A DNA stretch of 36,533 nt from an uncultured Saprospiraceae bacterium (lineage in GTDB: Bacteria; Bacteroidota; Bacteroidia; Chitinophagales; Saprospiraceae): positions 1 through 36,533 of the forward strand of contig CALHBQ010000450.1 of assembly GCA_937930815.1 (NCBI GenBank), in the 5' to 3' direction. The position numbers were made by a program, and so were the translations under genes. Shown piece by piece: positions 15,558-21,908 of this stretch (within the stretch, counting starts at the first letter, position 1; every line of letters begins with the position of its first letter). Below the pieces are notes generated by a model, which was not told where the DNA came from, ran no database searches, and saw only the letters and a program-made list of their open reading frames with translations.

Positions 15558-16118
15558 TTATTCTATGGTCACTTTTCCATTGCCTGTTGGCATACCCAAC
15601 AAACGTTCCGCTGCATTTGACACCTCAATTTTGACTGGGTCACTCGAAATTCGAACTGGGCTTGAAGTTCCAGCTGCTCCGATGGCAGTAAAACAGACTT
15701 TGTAAATCGGTGCATTATCAGGCATTGAAATGCCTTTAATCGCAGGATCGTACCATGAAACACCATAAGATCCTTTGTCGGCATAAGTCAACCCAAAACT
15801 TCCTTTGGACATGCTTTTGAGTTTAAAATCAGAAACATCTTCCAATTTTAAAACTTTAGGATCCCAATTGACACTGTGTTGAAGCGAAACGATTTTTTCG
15901 AAATCCTTTACTTTTACCTCAGTACAAACTTGCTCACCACTCTTGGCCGTCATTTCAGGTATAATCATCGACATGGTGGTCTTGATGGAAGGCGCGTAAG
16001 TTTTGGGGGCAGCATTTCCTTCTGAGGTTGGAGTAGAAGTTTTAGTTGCCCTTTCGCCACCACATGCGCAAAGGAAGAGAATTAGTAAAAGTGAGTTGAT
16101 AAAATTGGAGACCTTCAT
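15558..16118 (-). CDS. Lipoprotein with cohesin-like domain
   Basis: A 186-aa protein with a lipoprotein signal (MKVSNFINSLLLILFLCAC, lipid-accepting Cys19, then GGE). A Ser/Thr/Pro/Ala linker (about 22-50) leads to a single ~130-residue beta-rich domain. Its 'SGEQVCTEVKVKDFEKIVSL' opening, 'SVNWDPKVLKLEDV', 'GSYGVSWYDP' and 'IYKVCFTAIGAAGTSSPVRIS' follow the pattern of cohesin-type domains (cellulosome type I/II and cohesin-like modules outside cellulosomes). Such domains bind dockerins; no dockerin is visible in this window, so the partner is unknown. First gene of a two-gene unit with the YheT-type hydrolase. Cohesin assignment is by pattern only, moderately sure. Confidence 0.75.
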   Translation of the reverse strand: MKVSNFINSLLLILFLCACGGERATKTSTPTSEGNAAPKTYAPSIKTTMSMIIPEMTAKSGEQVCTEVKVKDFEKIVSLQHSVNWDPKVLKLEDVSDFKLKSMSKGSFGLTYADKGSYGVSWYDPAIKGISMPDNAPIYKVCFTAIGAAGTSSPVRISSDPVKIEVSNAAERLLGMPTGNGKVTIE

Positions 16119-16132
16119 TTATTTTTTTTGTG

Positions 16133-16163
16133 CAAAAATAGATCGTCAATTATAGTATCCCAA
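16133..16163 (-). promoter_or_regulatory. Promoter of the lipoprotein-hydrolase pair
   Basis: Read on the - strand: TTG (16163-16161), 20-nt spacer, TATTTTTG (16140-16133), an exact TAnnTTTG match. The start codon of the lipoprotein is 15 nt beyond. It is back to back with the rightward promoter in the repeat at 16161. Confidence 0.7.
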
Positions 16164-16196
16164 TTTTGTGAATTAATAATTACTTTTCAACTTTAG
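16161..16196 (+). promoter_or_regulatory. Copy 1 of a 36-bp promoter-like direct repeat
   Basis: TTTG (16165-16168), 19-nt spacer, CAACTTTA (16188-16195). 30 of 36 bases match copy 2 at 16470-16505. It ends 39 bp before the 59-aa membrane protein gene. Confidence 0.55.
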
Positions 16197-16235
16197 TGTG
16201 ACAAGTAATTTAGGGTCGATAAAGCTTTTGAATAA

Positions 16236-16415
16236 ATGATAGATAAAATTTTAGGTGTATTAATTTTTTGTTTGGGTATATTCTTTTTTAGGCACTTGTT
16301 CAAGAATCCTGACAAAAGTAGATTCAGATACTACTCATTACAAAGAGATATTTTTACAGGCATTTTAATTTTGCTATTGGGAGTACTGATATTTTTTGAA
16401 TTAATTGAGTTTTAA
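16236..16415 (+). CDS. 59-aa membrane microprotein with two predicted TM helices
   Basis: The reading frame begins ATG at 16236 and ends TAA at 16413-16415. It encodes MIDKILGVLIFCLGIFFFRH, a charged loop (FKNPDKSRFRYYSLQRD), then IFTGILILLLGVLIFFELIEF. Two hydrophobic spans (about residues 4-19 and 40-57) flank a short basic loop, giving a helical hairpin. The composition is not that of random AT-rich DNA: a hydrophobic-polar-hydrophobic plan, positive residues only in the loop, acidic ends. A promoter-like repeat ends 39 bp upstream. I do not recognise a family; it resembles many small unannotated inner-membrane proteins. Expression is not shown by the sequence. Confidence 0.6.
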   Translation: MIDKILGVLIFCLGIFFFRHLFKNPDKSRFRYYSLQRDIFTGILILLLGVLIFFELIEF

Positions 16416-16469
16416 TAGATTTAGAATCTAAAATTTTATTTTTAATAATAAAGAAGTCAGAGTTCTTTT

Positions 16470-16505
16470 CAATTTTGCATTTTAATAATTACTTTCCAAC
16501 TTTGG
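16470..16505 (+). promoter_or_regulatory. Copy 2 of the 36-bp promoter-like direct repeat, upstream of the protease gene
   Basis: TTTG (16474-16477), 19-nt spacer, CAACTTTG (16497-16504), the same geometry as copy 1. The protease start codon is 110 bp further on, leaving a leader of about 100 nt in which I see no clear structure. Confidence 0.55.
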
Positions 16506-16615
16506 GGCTCCAAAGGATTTAACATTTTCATTTGTTGAGAAATGAGATATCTTACGTCCTAATCTTTGGAACCAATTATTAAAAACTATTTAAGAAATAA
16601 TAAAATAGATATACC

Positions 16616-18223
16616 ATGCCAATTCGAATGGAAGAAGATCCGGAAAATGAACGTCGTAATGATAATTTTGACAATCAGCGGCGGAACCGAGATCAACAAG
16701 GTGGCGGTGGAGGAGGCCTCGGCCAACTTTTACCTTATGCTTTGATGTTTTTAATGAAAAAGCCTAAACTGCTTATACCTGCACTCCTGATTTGTGGTGG
16801 ACTATATATGTTCGGCTTCTTTGATGGTTGCATCGGTAATGGCGGCGGCGGAGGTGGTTTTGCCGACAATAGCAATATCTCAAATACAGATGAATTTTCT
16901 TTTGCAAAAGGAGCTGCCTTGAGTGAAGAAAAATTTGATAAAGCTGAGGTTTTTGAAGCACTTTCAACTTCATATGGAGCGCCTGATATGCCATCTGCAG
17001 CAACGCTTTTGAGATATGCACCAAAGCGAGCGCACCAAGGTTCTCAAGGTTCATGTGTTGGTTGGGCGAGTAGTTATGCTGCACGTACTATTTTACACAG
17101 TCGAGCTACGGGCGAAGACCCAAATCGAGTGGCATTTAGTCCTTCGTTTTTGTACAATCAGATTGCACTTCGTGGTTGCCAAGGTGCTTATATGAATGAC
17201 GCAATGGCTTTTCTAAAACAAAATGGGACACTTCCATTTAGTGAGTTTGGATATGATGAAAGTACTTGTAGTATTGAACCTGATCGCAGTGGGGTAAATA
17301 GAGCAAAACAGTTTAGAACAAAGGGATATAATCGTCTGACTTATGGGGCGAATAATTATAAAATTGACCTTGACGGAATGAAACAAAACCTGGCGCAAGG
17401 TGCTCCTGTCGTCATTGGAATGATGGTCGGTGGTACTTTCATGCAAAACATGAGAGGCCAAAAAGTATGGCGTCCGACTCGACGAGATCAATCTCAAAGT
17501 GGCTTTGGCGGACACGCAATGTGCGTCATCGGTTACGATGATAATTTGGAAGGTGGCGCTTTTCAAATAATGAATAGTTGGGGCCCAGATTGGGGAAAAA
17601 ATGGCGTTGCTTGGGTTCGATACAATGACTTGCAAACTTTTACAAAAGAAGCATATGGACTTTACCCAATGGGTAATGCCGAAAACATGGATCCAAGTCG
17701 CTTGGCTGTGAAGTTTGGGTTGATTGACAATACGACTCAGAAATTGATTCCTTTAGCTCAAAAAGGAAATCAGTTGTATGCTACGACAAGCCCAATTAGA
17801 GCAGGACAAAAGTTTAAAGTGGCAGTGACCAATTCTATTGAGTGTTACGTATATGTTTTCGGTGAAGAAACAGATGGTAGTAGCTATGTTCTTTTCCCAT
17901 ATACACCAAAACACTCCGCTTATTGCGGAATTGTTGGAACCCGTTTGTTCCCACGTGATCACTCCATGGTAGCCGATGATTTGGGTAGTCGAGATAGAAT
18001 TGCAGTAGTCGTTTCTAAAGTTGAATTGCCTTACGAAGAATTAAATCAAGCCTTAAATAAAAGTAACCAAGGTTCCTATCAAGCAAAATTGGCGCAAGTT
18101 TTAGGCAAAGAACAAATTCGAAATGCAAAATTTAATGCAACCGCTGATGGTGCTATTGAATTTGATTCTCGCGTTGCTGAAGGACAATATTATGTTGGAG
18201 CGGTGATTGAGTTGGATAAGTAG
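16616..18223 (+). CDS. Membrane-anchored papain-like (C1) cysteine protease with DUF4384-like domain
   Basis: A 535-aa protein. Residues 1-35 are charged and Asn/Arg/Gly-rich, about 38-72 are hydrophobic with a TM helix (KLLIPALLICGGLYMFGFF), and a Gly-rich stretch follows. Residues about 125-355 form a papain-like domain: Cys147 in 'QGSQGSCVGWASSYAARTIL', His300 in 'GFGGHAMCVIGYDD', Asn320 in 'MNSWGPDWGKNGVAWVRY'. Thus the Cys-His-Asn triad is intact. Residues about 370-480 ('YATTSPIRAGQKFKVAVTNSIECYVYVFGEETDGSSYVLFP') match the DUF4384 pattern. No cleavable signal; the N-terminal segment probably anchors it with the protease outside. No inhibitor-type propeptide is obvious between TM and protease. 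Substrate unknown. Terminator follows at 18252. Confidence 0.87.
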   Translation: MPIRMEEDPENERRNDNFDNQRRNRDQQGGGGGGLGQLLPYALMFLMKKPKLLIPALLICGGLYMFGFFDGCIGNGGGGGGFADNSNISNTDEFSFAKGAALSEEKFDKAEVFEALSTSYGAPDMPSAATLLRYAPKRAHQGSQGSCVGWASSYAARTILHSRATGEDPNRVAFSPSFLYNQIALRGCQGAYMNDAMAFLKQNGTLPFSEFGYDESTCSIEPDRSGVNRAKQFRTKGYNRLTYGANNYKIDLDGMKQNLAQGAPVVIGMMVGGTFMQNMRGQKVWRPTRRDQSQSGFGGHAMCVIGYDDNLEGGAFQIMNSWGPDWGKNGVAWVRYNDLQTFTKEAYGLYPMGNAENMDPSRLAVKFGLIDNTTQKLIPLAQKGNQLYATTSPIRAGQKFKVAVTNSIECYVYVFGEETDGSSYVLFPYTPKHSAYCGIVGTRLFPRDHSMVADDLGSRDRIAVVVSKVELPYEELNQALNKSNQGSYQAKLAQVLGKEQIRNAKFNATADGAIEFDSRVAEGQYYVGAVIELDK

Positions 18224-18228
18224 GAGAG

Positions 18229-18250
18229 AGGTGAGAGGTGAGAGGTGAGA
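18229..18250 (+). repeat. Short purine-rich tandem repeat (AGGTGAG x3)
   Basis: Three perfect AGGTGAG heptamers follow directly after the protease stop codon. A related run starting TAGGAGAGAGG occurs after the stop codon at 19947. Confidence 0.7.
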
Positions 18251-18251
18251 C

Positions 18252-18292
18252 AAAAAAATAACCTGCAATCAAAAATTGCAGGTTATTTTTTT
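18252..18292. terminator. Bidirectional intrinsic terminator
   Basis: A perfect 18-bp stem (18252-18269 with 18275-18292) has a 5-nt loop; its core is AACCTGCAAT. A-run on the left and T-run on the right allow termination from both strands: the protease gene (+) and doxX-like gene (-), which converge here. Confidence 0.88.
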
Positions 18293-18334
18293 GATGGGTA
18301 AGGGTGATTCATGAATCACCCTTACCCATCAAAA
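18289..18334. repeat. Perfect 46-bp palindrome
   Basis: Every base pairs about the centre 18311/18312 (arm core GGGTAAGGGTGATTC, centre CATG); no loop. It overlaps the right foot of the preceding terminator by 4 bp and abuts the stop codon of the DoxX-family gene. It lacks a T-run after the stem on either strand, so it is not a standard terminator. Confidence 0.9.
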
Positions 18335-18748
18335 TTACCTTACCCGTGTCGTAGCAAAGAGCCGTTTGATACTCCAGCGTTTACTCCCATTGACGACGAC
18401 GACCAGCAGACCACCAGCAATCGCCAAATTTTTCATAAAAAGGATGGATTGAATTCTTTTAATGTCCTCTGGGTCATTCCACCAGGAGTGGACAACAAAA
18501 GTCAAAGGAATCCAATAAAGTAGTAGTAGCGTTGCTCCTAAACCTGAACGATAGCCAATCAGTACTAAAATTCCGCCAATTACAAGTAAGAAAATGGAAG
18601 CGTAAAGGAGTAATTTTGGATTCCACGTTAGCCCATATTCTTCCATTTTTACGAGCGTATCTTTAAAGTAGAAAATGGAATCATAAGCTTCGTACAGAAA
18701 AATAAAGCTAATAAAAACGCGACCTATCAGGTCAATAATATCTTTCAT
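18335..18748 (-). CDS. DoxX family membrane protein
   Basis: A 137-aa protein with four hydrophobic helices: about 5-24, 45-65, 68-85 and 104-121. It opens 'MKDIIDLIGRVFISFIFLYEAYDSI' and has 'GLTWNPKLLLYASIFLLVIGGILVLIGYRSGLGATLLLLYWIP', both in the style of the DoxX/SURF4-like family. Family members are small inner-membrane proteins, some linked to oxidative or thiol stress; the exact role here is unknown. Its 3' end converges on the protease gene, with the palindrome and bidirectional terminator between them. Confidence 0.87.
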   Translation of the reverse strand: MKDIIDLIGRVFISFIFLYEAYDSIFYFKDTLVKMEEYGLTWNPKLLLYASIFLLVIGGILVLIGYRSGLGATLLLLYWIPLTFVVHSWWNDPEDIKRIQSILFMKNLAIAGGLLVVVVNGSKRWSIKRLFATTRVR

Positions 18749-18840
18749 CGGGTGTTAAGTTGTGTTTATCAGTCTAACCAATAATAAATTAATACATGTT
18801 CAAAGTGTTCCATCTCTCGTCTTTCGTAATCCGTTTTTTG

Positions 18841-19458
18841 CTATTCATTGTTCGTTTTCCACTTCTCAATTTCGCGGTAAGCATAAGAATCATCTCGCCA
18901 ACCTTGTAACTGCATTACGCCACGGCCTTTATAATTTAAAAACCAATTTTCAACAATCATCCTGATAGCATCATGCTTGATGATGAATTCTTGAAAACTA
19001 TCAGGACTGATAACCTGTTTTTCTGGATCAGCAGGAATCGCCAATAATTTAGTATCAACTTCTCCTCCATCTAAAAGTAATAAAGCGGCGATAAGCTTAA
19101 CTTCCAAAACTTTTCCAGTAGGCTCGGTTTCTCCAATTACTAAAATATCGAGTGCGTCACCGTCACCACCTTCCGATTTGTCCATCAAAGTGGAAGGAAT
19201 AAAACCATAATTGCCAGGGTAAGGAAGAAAAGAAACCACTCGGATTTTACCATCTTTCATATCGTTTTTGAAAGAATTGGTCGCTGGGTCATATTCGATT
19301 TTGTGATTAGTGCCGGCTGGAATTTCAACGACCATGTTGACCGCAGTTTCGCTGGTCGCAGGTACTTCATAATAATTGGAGGGCACTTCAAACTCCTTCT
19401 TTTTACAACCAAAAAGAGAGGTCATTAGTATAGTTATTAAAATTAGTTGCTTTCTCAA
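18841..19458 (-). CDS. Family I inorganic pyrophosphatase with lipoprotein signal
   Basis: A 205-aa protein that hydrolyses pyrophosphate to phosphate. The core shows 'YPGNYGFIP' (80-88), the metal-binding signature GGDGDALDILV with Asp99, Asp101 and Asp104, 'KLLAIPADP' and a C-terminal 'AIRMIVENWFLNYKG'. In the signature the usual Pro/Glu after the second Asp is Ala. Unlike cytoplasmic family I enzymes (about 170-180 aa), it begins with a lipoprotein signal, MRKQLILITILMTSLFGC, with Cys18 followed by KKKEFE. It would therefore be a periplasmic or membrane-attached lipoprotein. A TAnnTTTG promoter element lies upstream at 19486-19493. The gene diverges from the arsenosugar pair. Confidence 0.92.
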   Translation of the reverse strand: MRKQLILITILMTSLFGCKKKEFEVPSNYYEVPATSETAVNMVVEIPAGTNHKIEYDPATNSFKNDMKDGKIRVVSFLPYPGNYGFIPSTLMDKSEGGDGDALDILVIGETEPTGKVLEVKLIAALLLLDGGEVDTKLLAIPADPEKQVISPDSFQEFIIKHDAIRMIVENWFLNYKGRGVMQLQGWRDDSYAYREIEKWKTNNE

Positions 19459-19485
19459 GTGTAGTATATATTGATTATTTCACGA

Positions 19486-19493
19486 CAAAGGTA
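19486..19493 (-). promoter_or_regulatory. -7 element of the pyrophosphatase promoter
   Basis: On the - strand it reads TACCTTTG, an exact TAnnTTTG match, about 27 nt before the start codon. No clear TTG at the expected -33 distance. The same octamer precedes the helicase gene at 25691. Confidence 0.55.
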
Positions 19494-19608
19494 GCTAAGG
19501 AACTATCTAATTCGATTTTTTTTATCACTAAAATTTATGTTTGTTTGAACTTTAAATGAAAGTGATCCTTATTCAAGGTGTCGCTATAAAGTTTTTAAAA
19601 TTACGAAA

Positions 19609-19947
19609 ATGGCAGATAAAACATACTTTAATCCAGAAGATTTAAAGAAATTTGGAAATATCACCGAGTTCCAAAAGGAAATGGGTGAGAAATTTTTCAG
19701 TTGGTATGGAGAAGTTTTTAAAGAAGGAGCACTCACTGAACGCGAAAAAGCATTAATCGCTTTGGCAGTGGCTCACGCAGTGGCTTGTCCATATTGTATT
19801 GATGCATACTCCTCAACTTGTTTGAAAAAAGGTGCGGACGAAGAACAAATGATGGAGGCCGTGCATGTCGCAGCAGCTATCAAAGGTGGCGCGACTTTGG
19901 TCAATGGCGTCCAAATGATGAACCACGTGAAGAAATTATCGATGTAG
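19609..19947 (+). CDS. Arsenosugar-biosynthesis-associated carboxymuconolactone decarboxylase-like (AhpD-fold) protein
   Basis: A 112-aa all-helical AhpD/CMD-fold protein. It has 'LTEREKALIALAVAHAVACPYCIDAYSSTCLKKGADEEQMMEAVHVAAAIKGGATLVNG', with the redox-type CPYC pair at Cys60 and Cys63 and His56 upstream. The family that sits beside ArsS-type radical SAM genes in many genomes has this pattern (the TIGR04169-like peroxidase-like family, from memory). The next gene, 83 bp downstream, is that radical SAM protein, so an operon is likely. Its chemical step is unproven; a thiol or peroxidase-like accessory role is inference. Confidence 0.88.
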   Translation: MADKTYFNPEDLKKFGNITEFQKEMGEKFFSWYGEVFKEGALTEREKALIALAVAHAVACPYCIDAYSSTCLKKGADEEQMMEAVHVAAAIKGGATLVNGVQMMNHVKKLSM

Positions 19948-19948
19948 A

Positions 19949-20020
19949 ATTAGGAGAGAGGAAAGAGGTGCTAGGAAAGAGGGAAACCTCTCACCTCGCT
20001 CCTCTCACCTCGCTCCTCAA
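19949..20020. repeat. Purine-rich then pyrimidine-rich spacer with 14-bp tandem repeat
   Basis: The first half is nearly all purine (TAGGAGAGAGG start). The second half contains two copies of CTCACCTCGCTCCT. GAGGTG and CACCTC tracts can pair, so the transcript between the two arsenosugar-type genes may fold. Similar to the run at 18224-18250. Confidence 0.6.
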
Positions 20021-20030
20021 AAAACAATAA

Positions 20031-21104
20031 ATGGCTATTAAGCAAAAAGGTAAATCACTTTCTGTAACTGGAAATGAACTTTCAGATACTTTTTTTCAGT
20101 TAGAAGTTTTGAATGGTAAGAAAATGGTGGATGCGACTTTTCCTTCCTTTGCAGGAAAGTTGGGAGAGGAAGGGTACAAAACGCTTTCGCCAACGGACAT
20201 GGAAATTTTTCAATTGAATATTGGAAAATTATGCAATCAAACTTGTGCGCATTGTCACGTGGATGCTGGACCCGATAAGAAGGTTGAGAACATGGACAAA
20301 GCAACTTTGGAGCGTTGTCTTGAAATAATTGCCGCTGTTCCAACCATAAAAATTGTGGACATTACAGGTGGTGCACCAGAAATGAATGCGCACTTCAGAT
20401 GGTTCGTTGAGCAATGTACAGCGCTTGGAAAAACAGTGATGAATCGTTGTAACTTGACCATCATCGAAGCCAATAAAAAGTACGCTGATTTACCTGAGTT
20501 TTTTGCAAAGCATAAAGTTCATTTAGTTTCCTCACTTCCTTATTTTAGTAAAGGCCGAACAGATAGTCAGCGAGGGGATGGTGTTTTTGAAGATAGTATT
20601 TCAGCACTTCAAAAATTGAACGCGGTTGGTTATGGAAAAGAGGGGAGTGGTTTGATTATGGATTTGGTTTATAATCCGAGTGGTGCATTTTTGCCAGATA
20701 CGCAAGCAGTTTTAGAACCTGAATTTAAACGCCAACTCAGTCGAAAATACGATATCGTTTTCAATAGTTTGTTCTGTATTACGAATATGCCCATCAGTCG
20801 ATTTTTAGATTATCTGATTCAATCTGAAAACTATGAATCGTACATGCAAGAATTGGTGAATGCTTTTAATCCAGCGACCATCAAAGGTTTGATGTGTCTC
20901 AATACGATTTCAGTTTCATGGGATGGTTACGTTTACGATTGTGATTTTAATCAAATGTTAGATTTGAAAGTTGCACCAAAAGATTCGCAACATATTTCTA
21001 CCTTTAACATCGAATCGTTGAAGAAAAGGAACATCATTCTCAATCAACATTGTTATGGTTGTACTGCAGGTGCAGGTTCGAGTTGTGGTGGGGAAATTGA
21101 TTAG
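20031..21104 (+). CDS. arsS: ArsS family radical SAM protein (arsenosugar biosynthesis type)
   Basis: A 357-aa radical SAM enzyme. The 4Fe-4S-binding CxxxCxxC is C68-NQT-C72-AH-C75 in 'LNIGKLCNQTCAHCHVDAGP', followed by the 'DITGGAPEMN' SAM-contact loop (about 114-123). The C-terminal half has 'GLMCLNTISVSWDGYVYDCDFNQML' and a Cys-rich tail 'CYGCTAGAGSSCGGEID' (Cys341, 344, 352), both typical of the ArsS/DUF3641 family. By family knowledge ArsS adds a 5'-deoxyadenosyl group to dimethylarsenite on the way to arsenosugars; relatives have been discussed in selenium contexts. No arsM methyltransferase or ars regulator is visible nearby, so the substrate remains inferred. Paired with the preceding CMD-like gene. 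Confidence 0.92.
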   Translation: MAIKQKGKSLSVTGNELSDTFFQLEVLNGKKMVDATFPSFAGKLGEEGYKTLSPTDMEIFQLNIGKLCNQTCAHCHVDAGPDKKVENMDKATLERCLEIIAAVPTIKIVDITGGAPEMNAHFRWFVEQCTALGKTVMNRCNLTIIEANKKYADLPEFFAKHKVHLVSSLPYFSKGRTDSQRGDGVFEDSISALQKLNAVGYGKEGSGLIMDLVYNPSGAFLPDTQAVLEPEFKRQLSRKYDIVFNSLFCITNMPISRFLDYLIQSENYESYMQELVNAFNPATIKGLMCLNTISVSWDGYVYDCDFNQMLDLKVAPKDSQHISTFNIESLKKRNIILNQHCYGCTAGAGSSCGGEID

Positions 21105-21255
21105 GGATTTGGTTGATTAGTTGATCAGTTAATTAGTTAGCTTCGTTCCTGTTTTAGGAAACATTGTTAATGTTTGATTTTGCTCACCGCTTGAATTATT
21201 TTGCTCAATCATTTTTCAATTTTCACATTTGATAAATTTTTTGTAAAAAGAACGA

Positions 21256-21870
21256 ATGAAAAAACAAGGAATCGGGATAGTGATTTTGCTTTTGGTGATT
21301 TCCAATTTCAGTTGTTTAAATCTCAATTCCAAGATGATAGATATTGAATTTGCAGATGAAAAACCTGAATTCTACGGGTTTACCGGCGTTCATTTATACG
21401 AATCCAATTCGAAAATTATTAATGGTGAGAAAAAAATATTTTTAGATGAAAAGACAAATGCAGTTGATCTTTACAAATTGTATCAAGACATAATTATTTT
21501 TTTAAGCAATCAAGTTGAACCTTTTCCAGATGAAAAAAATGTTAAAACTTATCCAGTGTTTGGAAACCCCAAACACATGAAATTTATTAAGAAGTTAACT
21601 AATGGAAATCGTGAATATCAAATAGTGGGTTTTCTTGATGTAACGGATGTGGAAAAAGTGAATAGTTTCCTCAATTCAAATGGGCTTGACAAAAAGGAAA
21701 ATGTACAAGAATATTTTGATACTCTTGATAATGAAGTTAAAGCGGAATTGGAAATTCTATTGGATGATAGAATTGTTTGGGAATTGCACGGATACCTTGA
21801 GTCGCTTGTAAAGTTTTTCAAAGAATGCGCAAATAATAAAAATGAAGTTGTAATCATCTCAAACGCCTAA
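21256..21870 (+). CDS. Probable lipoprotein of unknown function
   Basis: A 204-aa protein starting MKKQGIGIVILLLVISNFSC, a Sec-type signal with Cys20 as the probable lipidation site (residue -3 is Asn, an untypical lipobox). The mature part is charged, about 170 residues, mixed alpha/beta by eye, with 'EKTNAVDLYKLYQDIIIFLSNQ' and an acidic, helical C-terminal half. I recognise no family and no catalytic motif. The gene stands alone between arsS and the ribonuclease Z gene, with 12-bp inverted copies of TTAGTTGATCAG 128 bp upstream of its start and 9 bp downstream of its stop. Confidence 0.72.
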   Translation: MKKQGIGIVILLLVISNFSCLNLNSKMIDIEFADEKPEFYGFTGVHLYESNSKIINGEKKIFLDEKTNAVDLYKLYQDIIIFLSNQVEPFPDEKNVKTYPVFGNPKHMKFIKKLTNGNREYQIVGFLDVTDVEKVNSFLNSNGLDKKENVQEYFDTLDNEVKAELEILLDDRIVWELHGYLESLVKFFKECANNKNEVVIISNA

Positions 21871-21908
21871 ACTAATTTCCTGATCAACTAACTCTCTAAA
21901 TAACTAAT

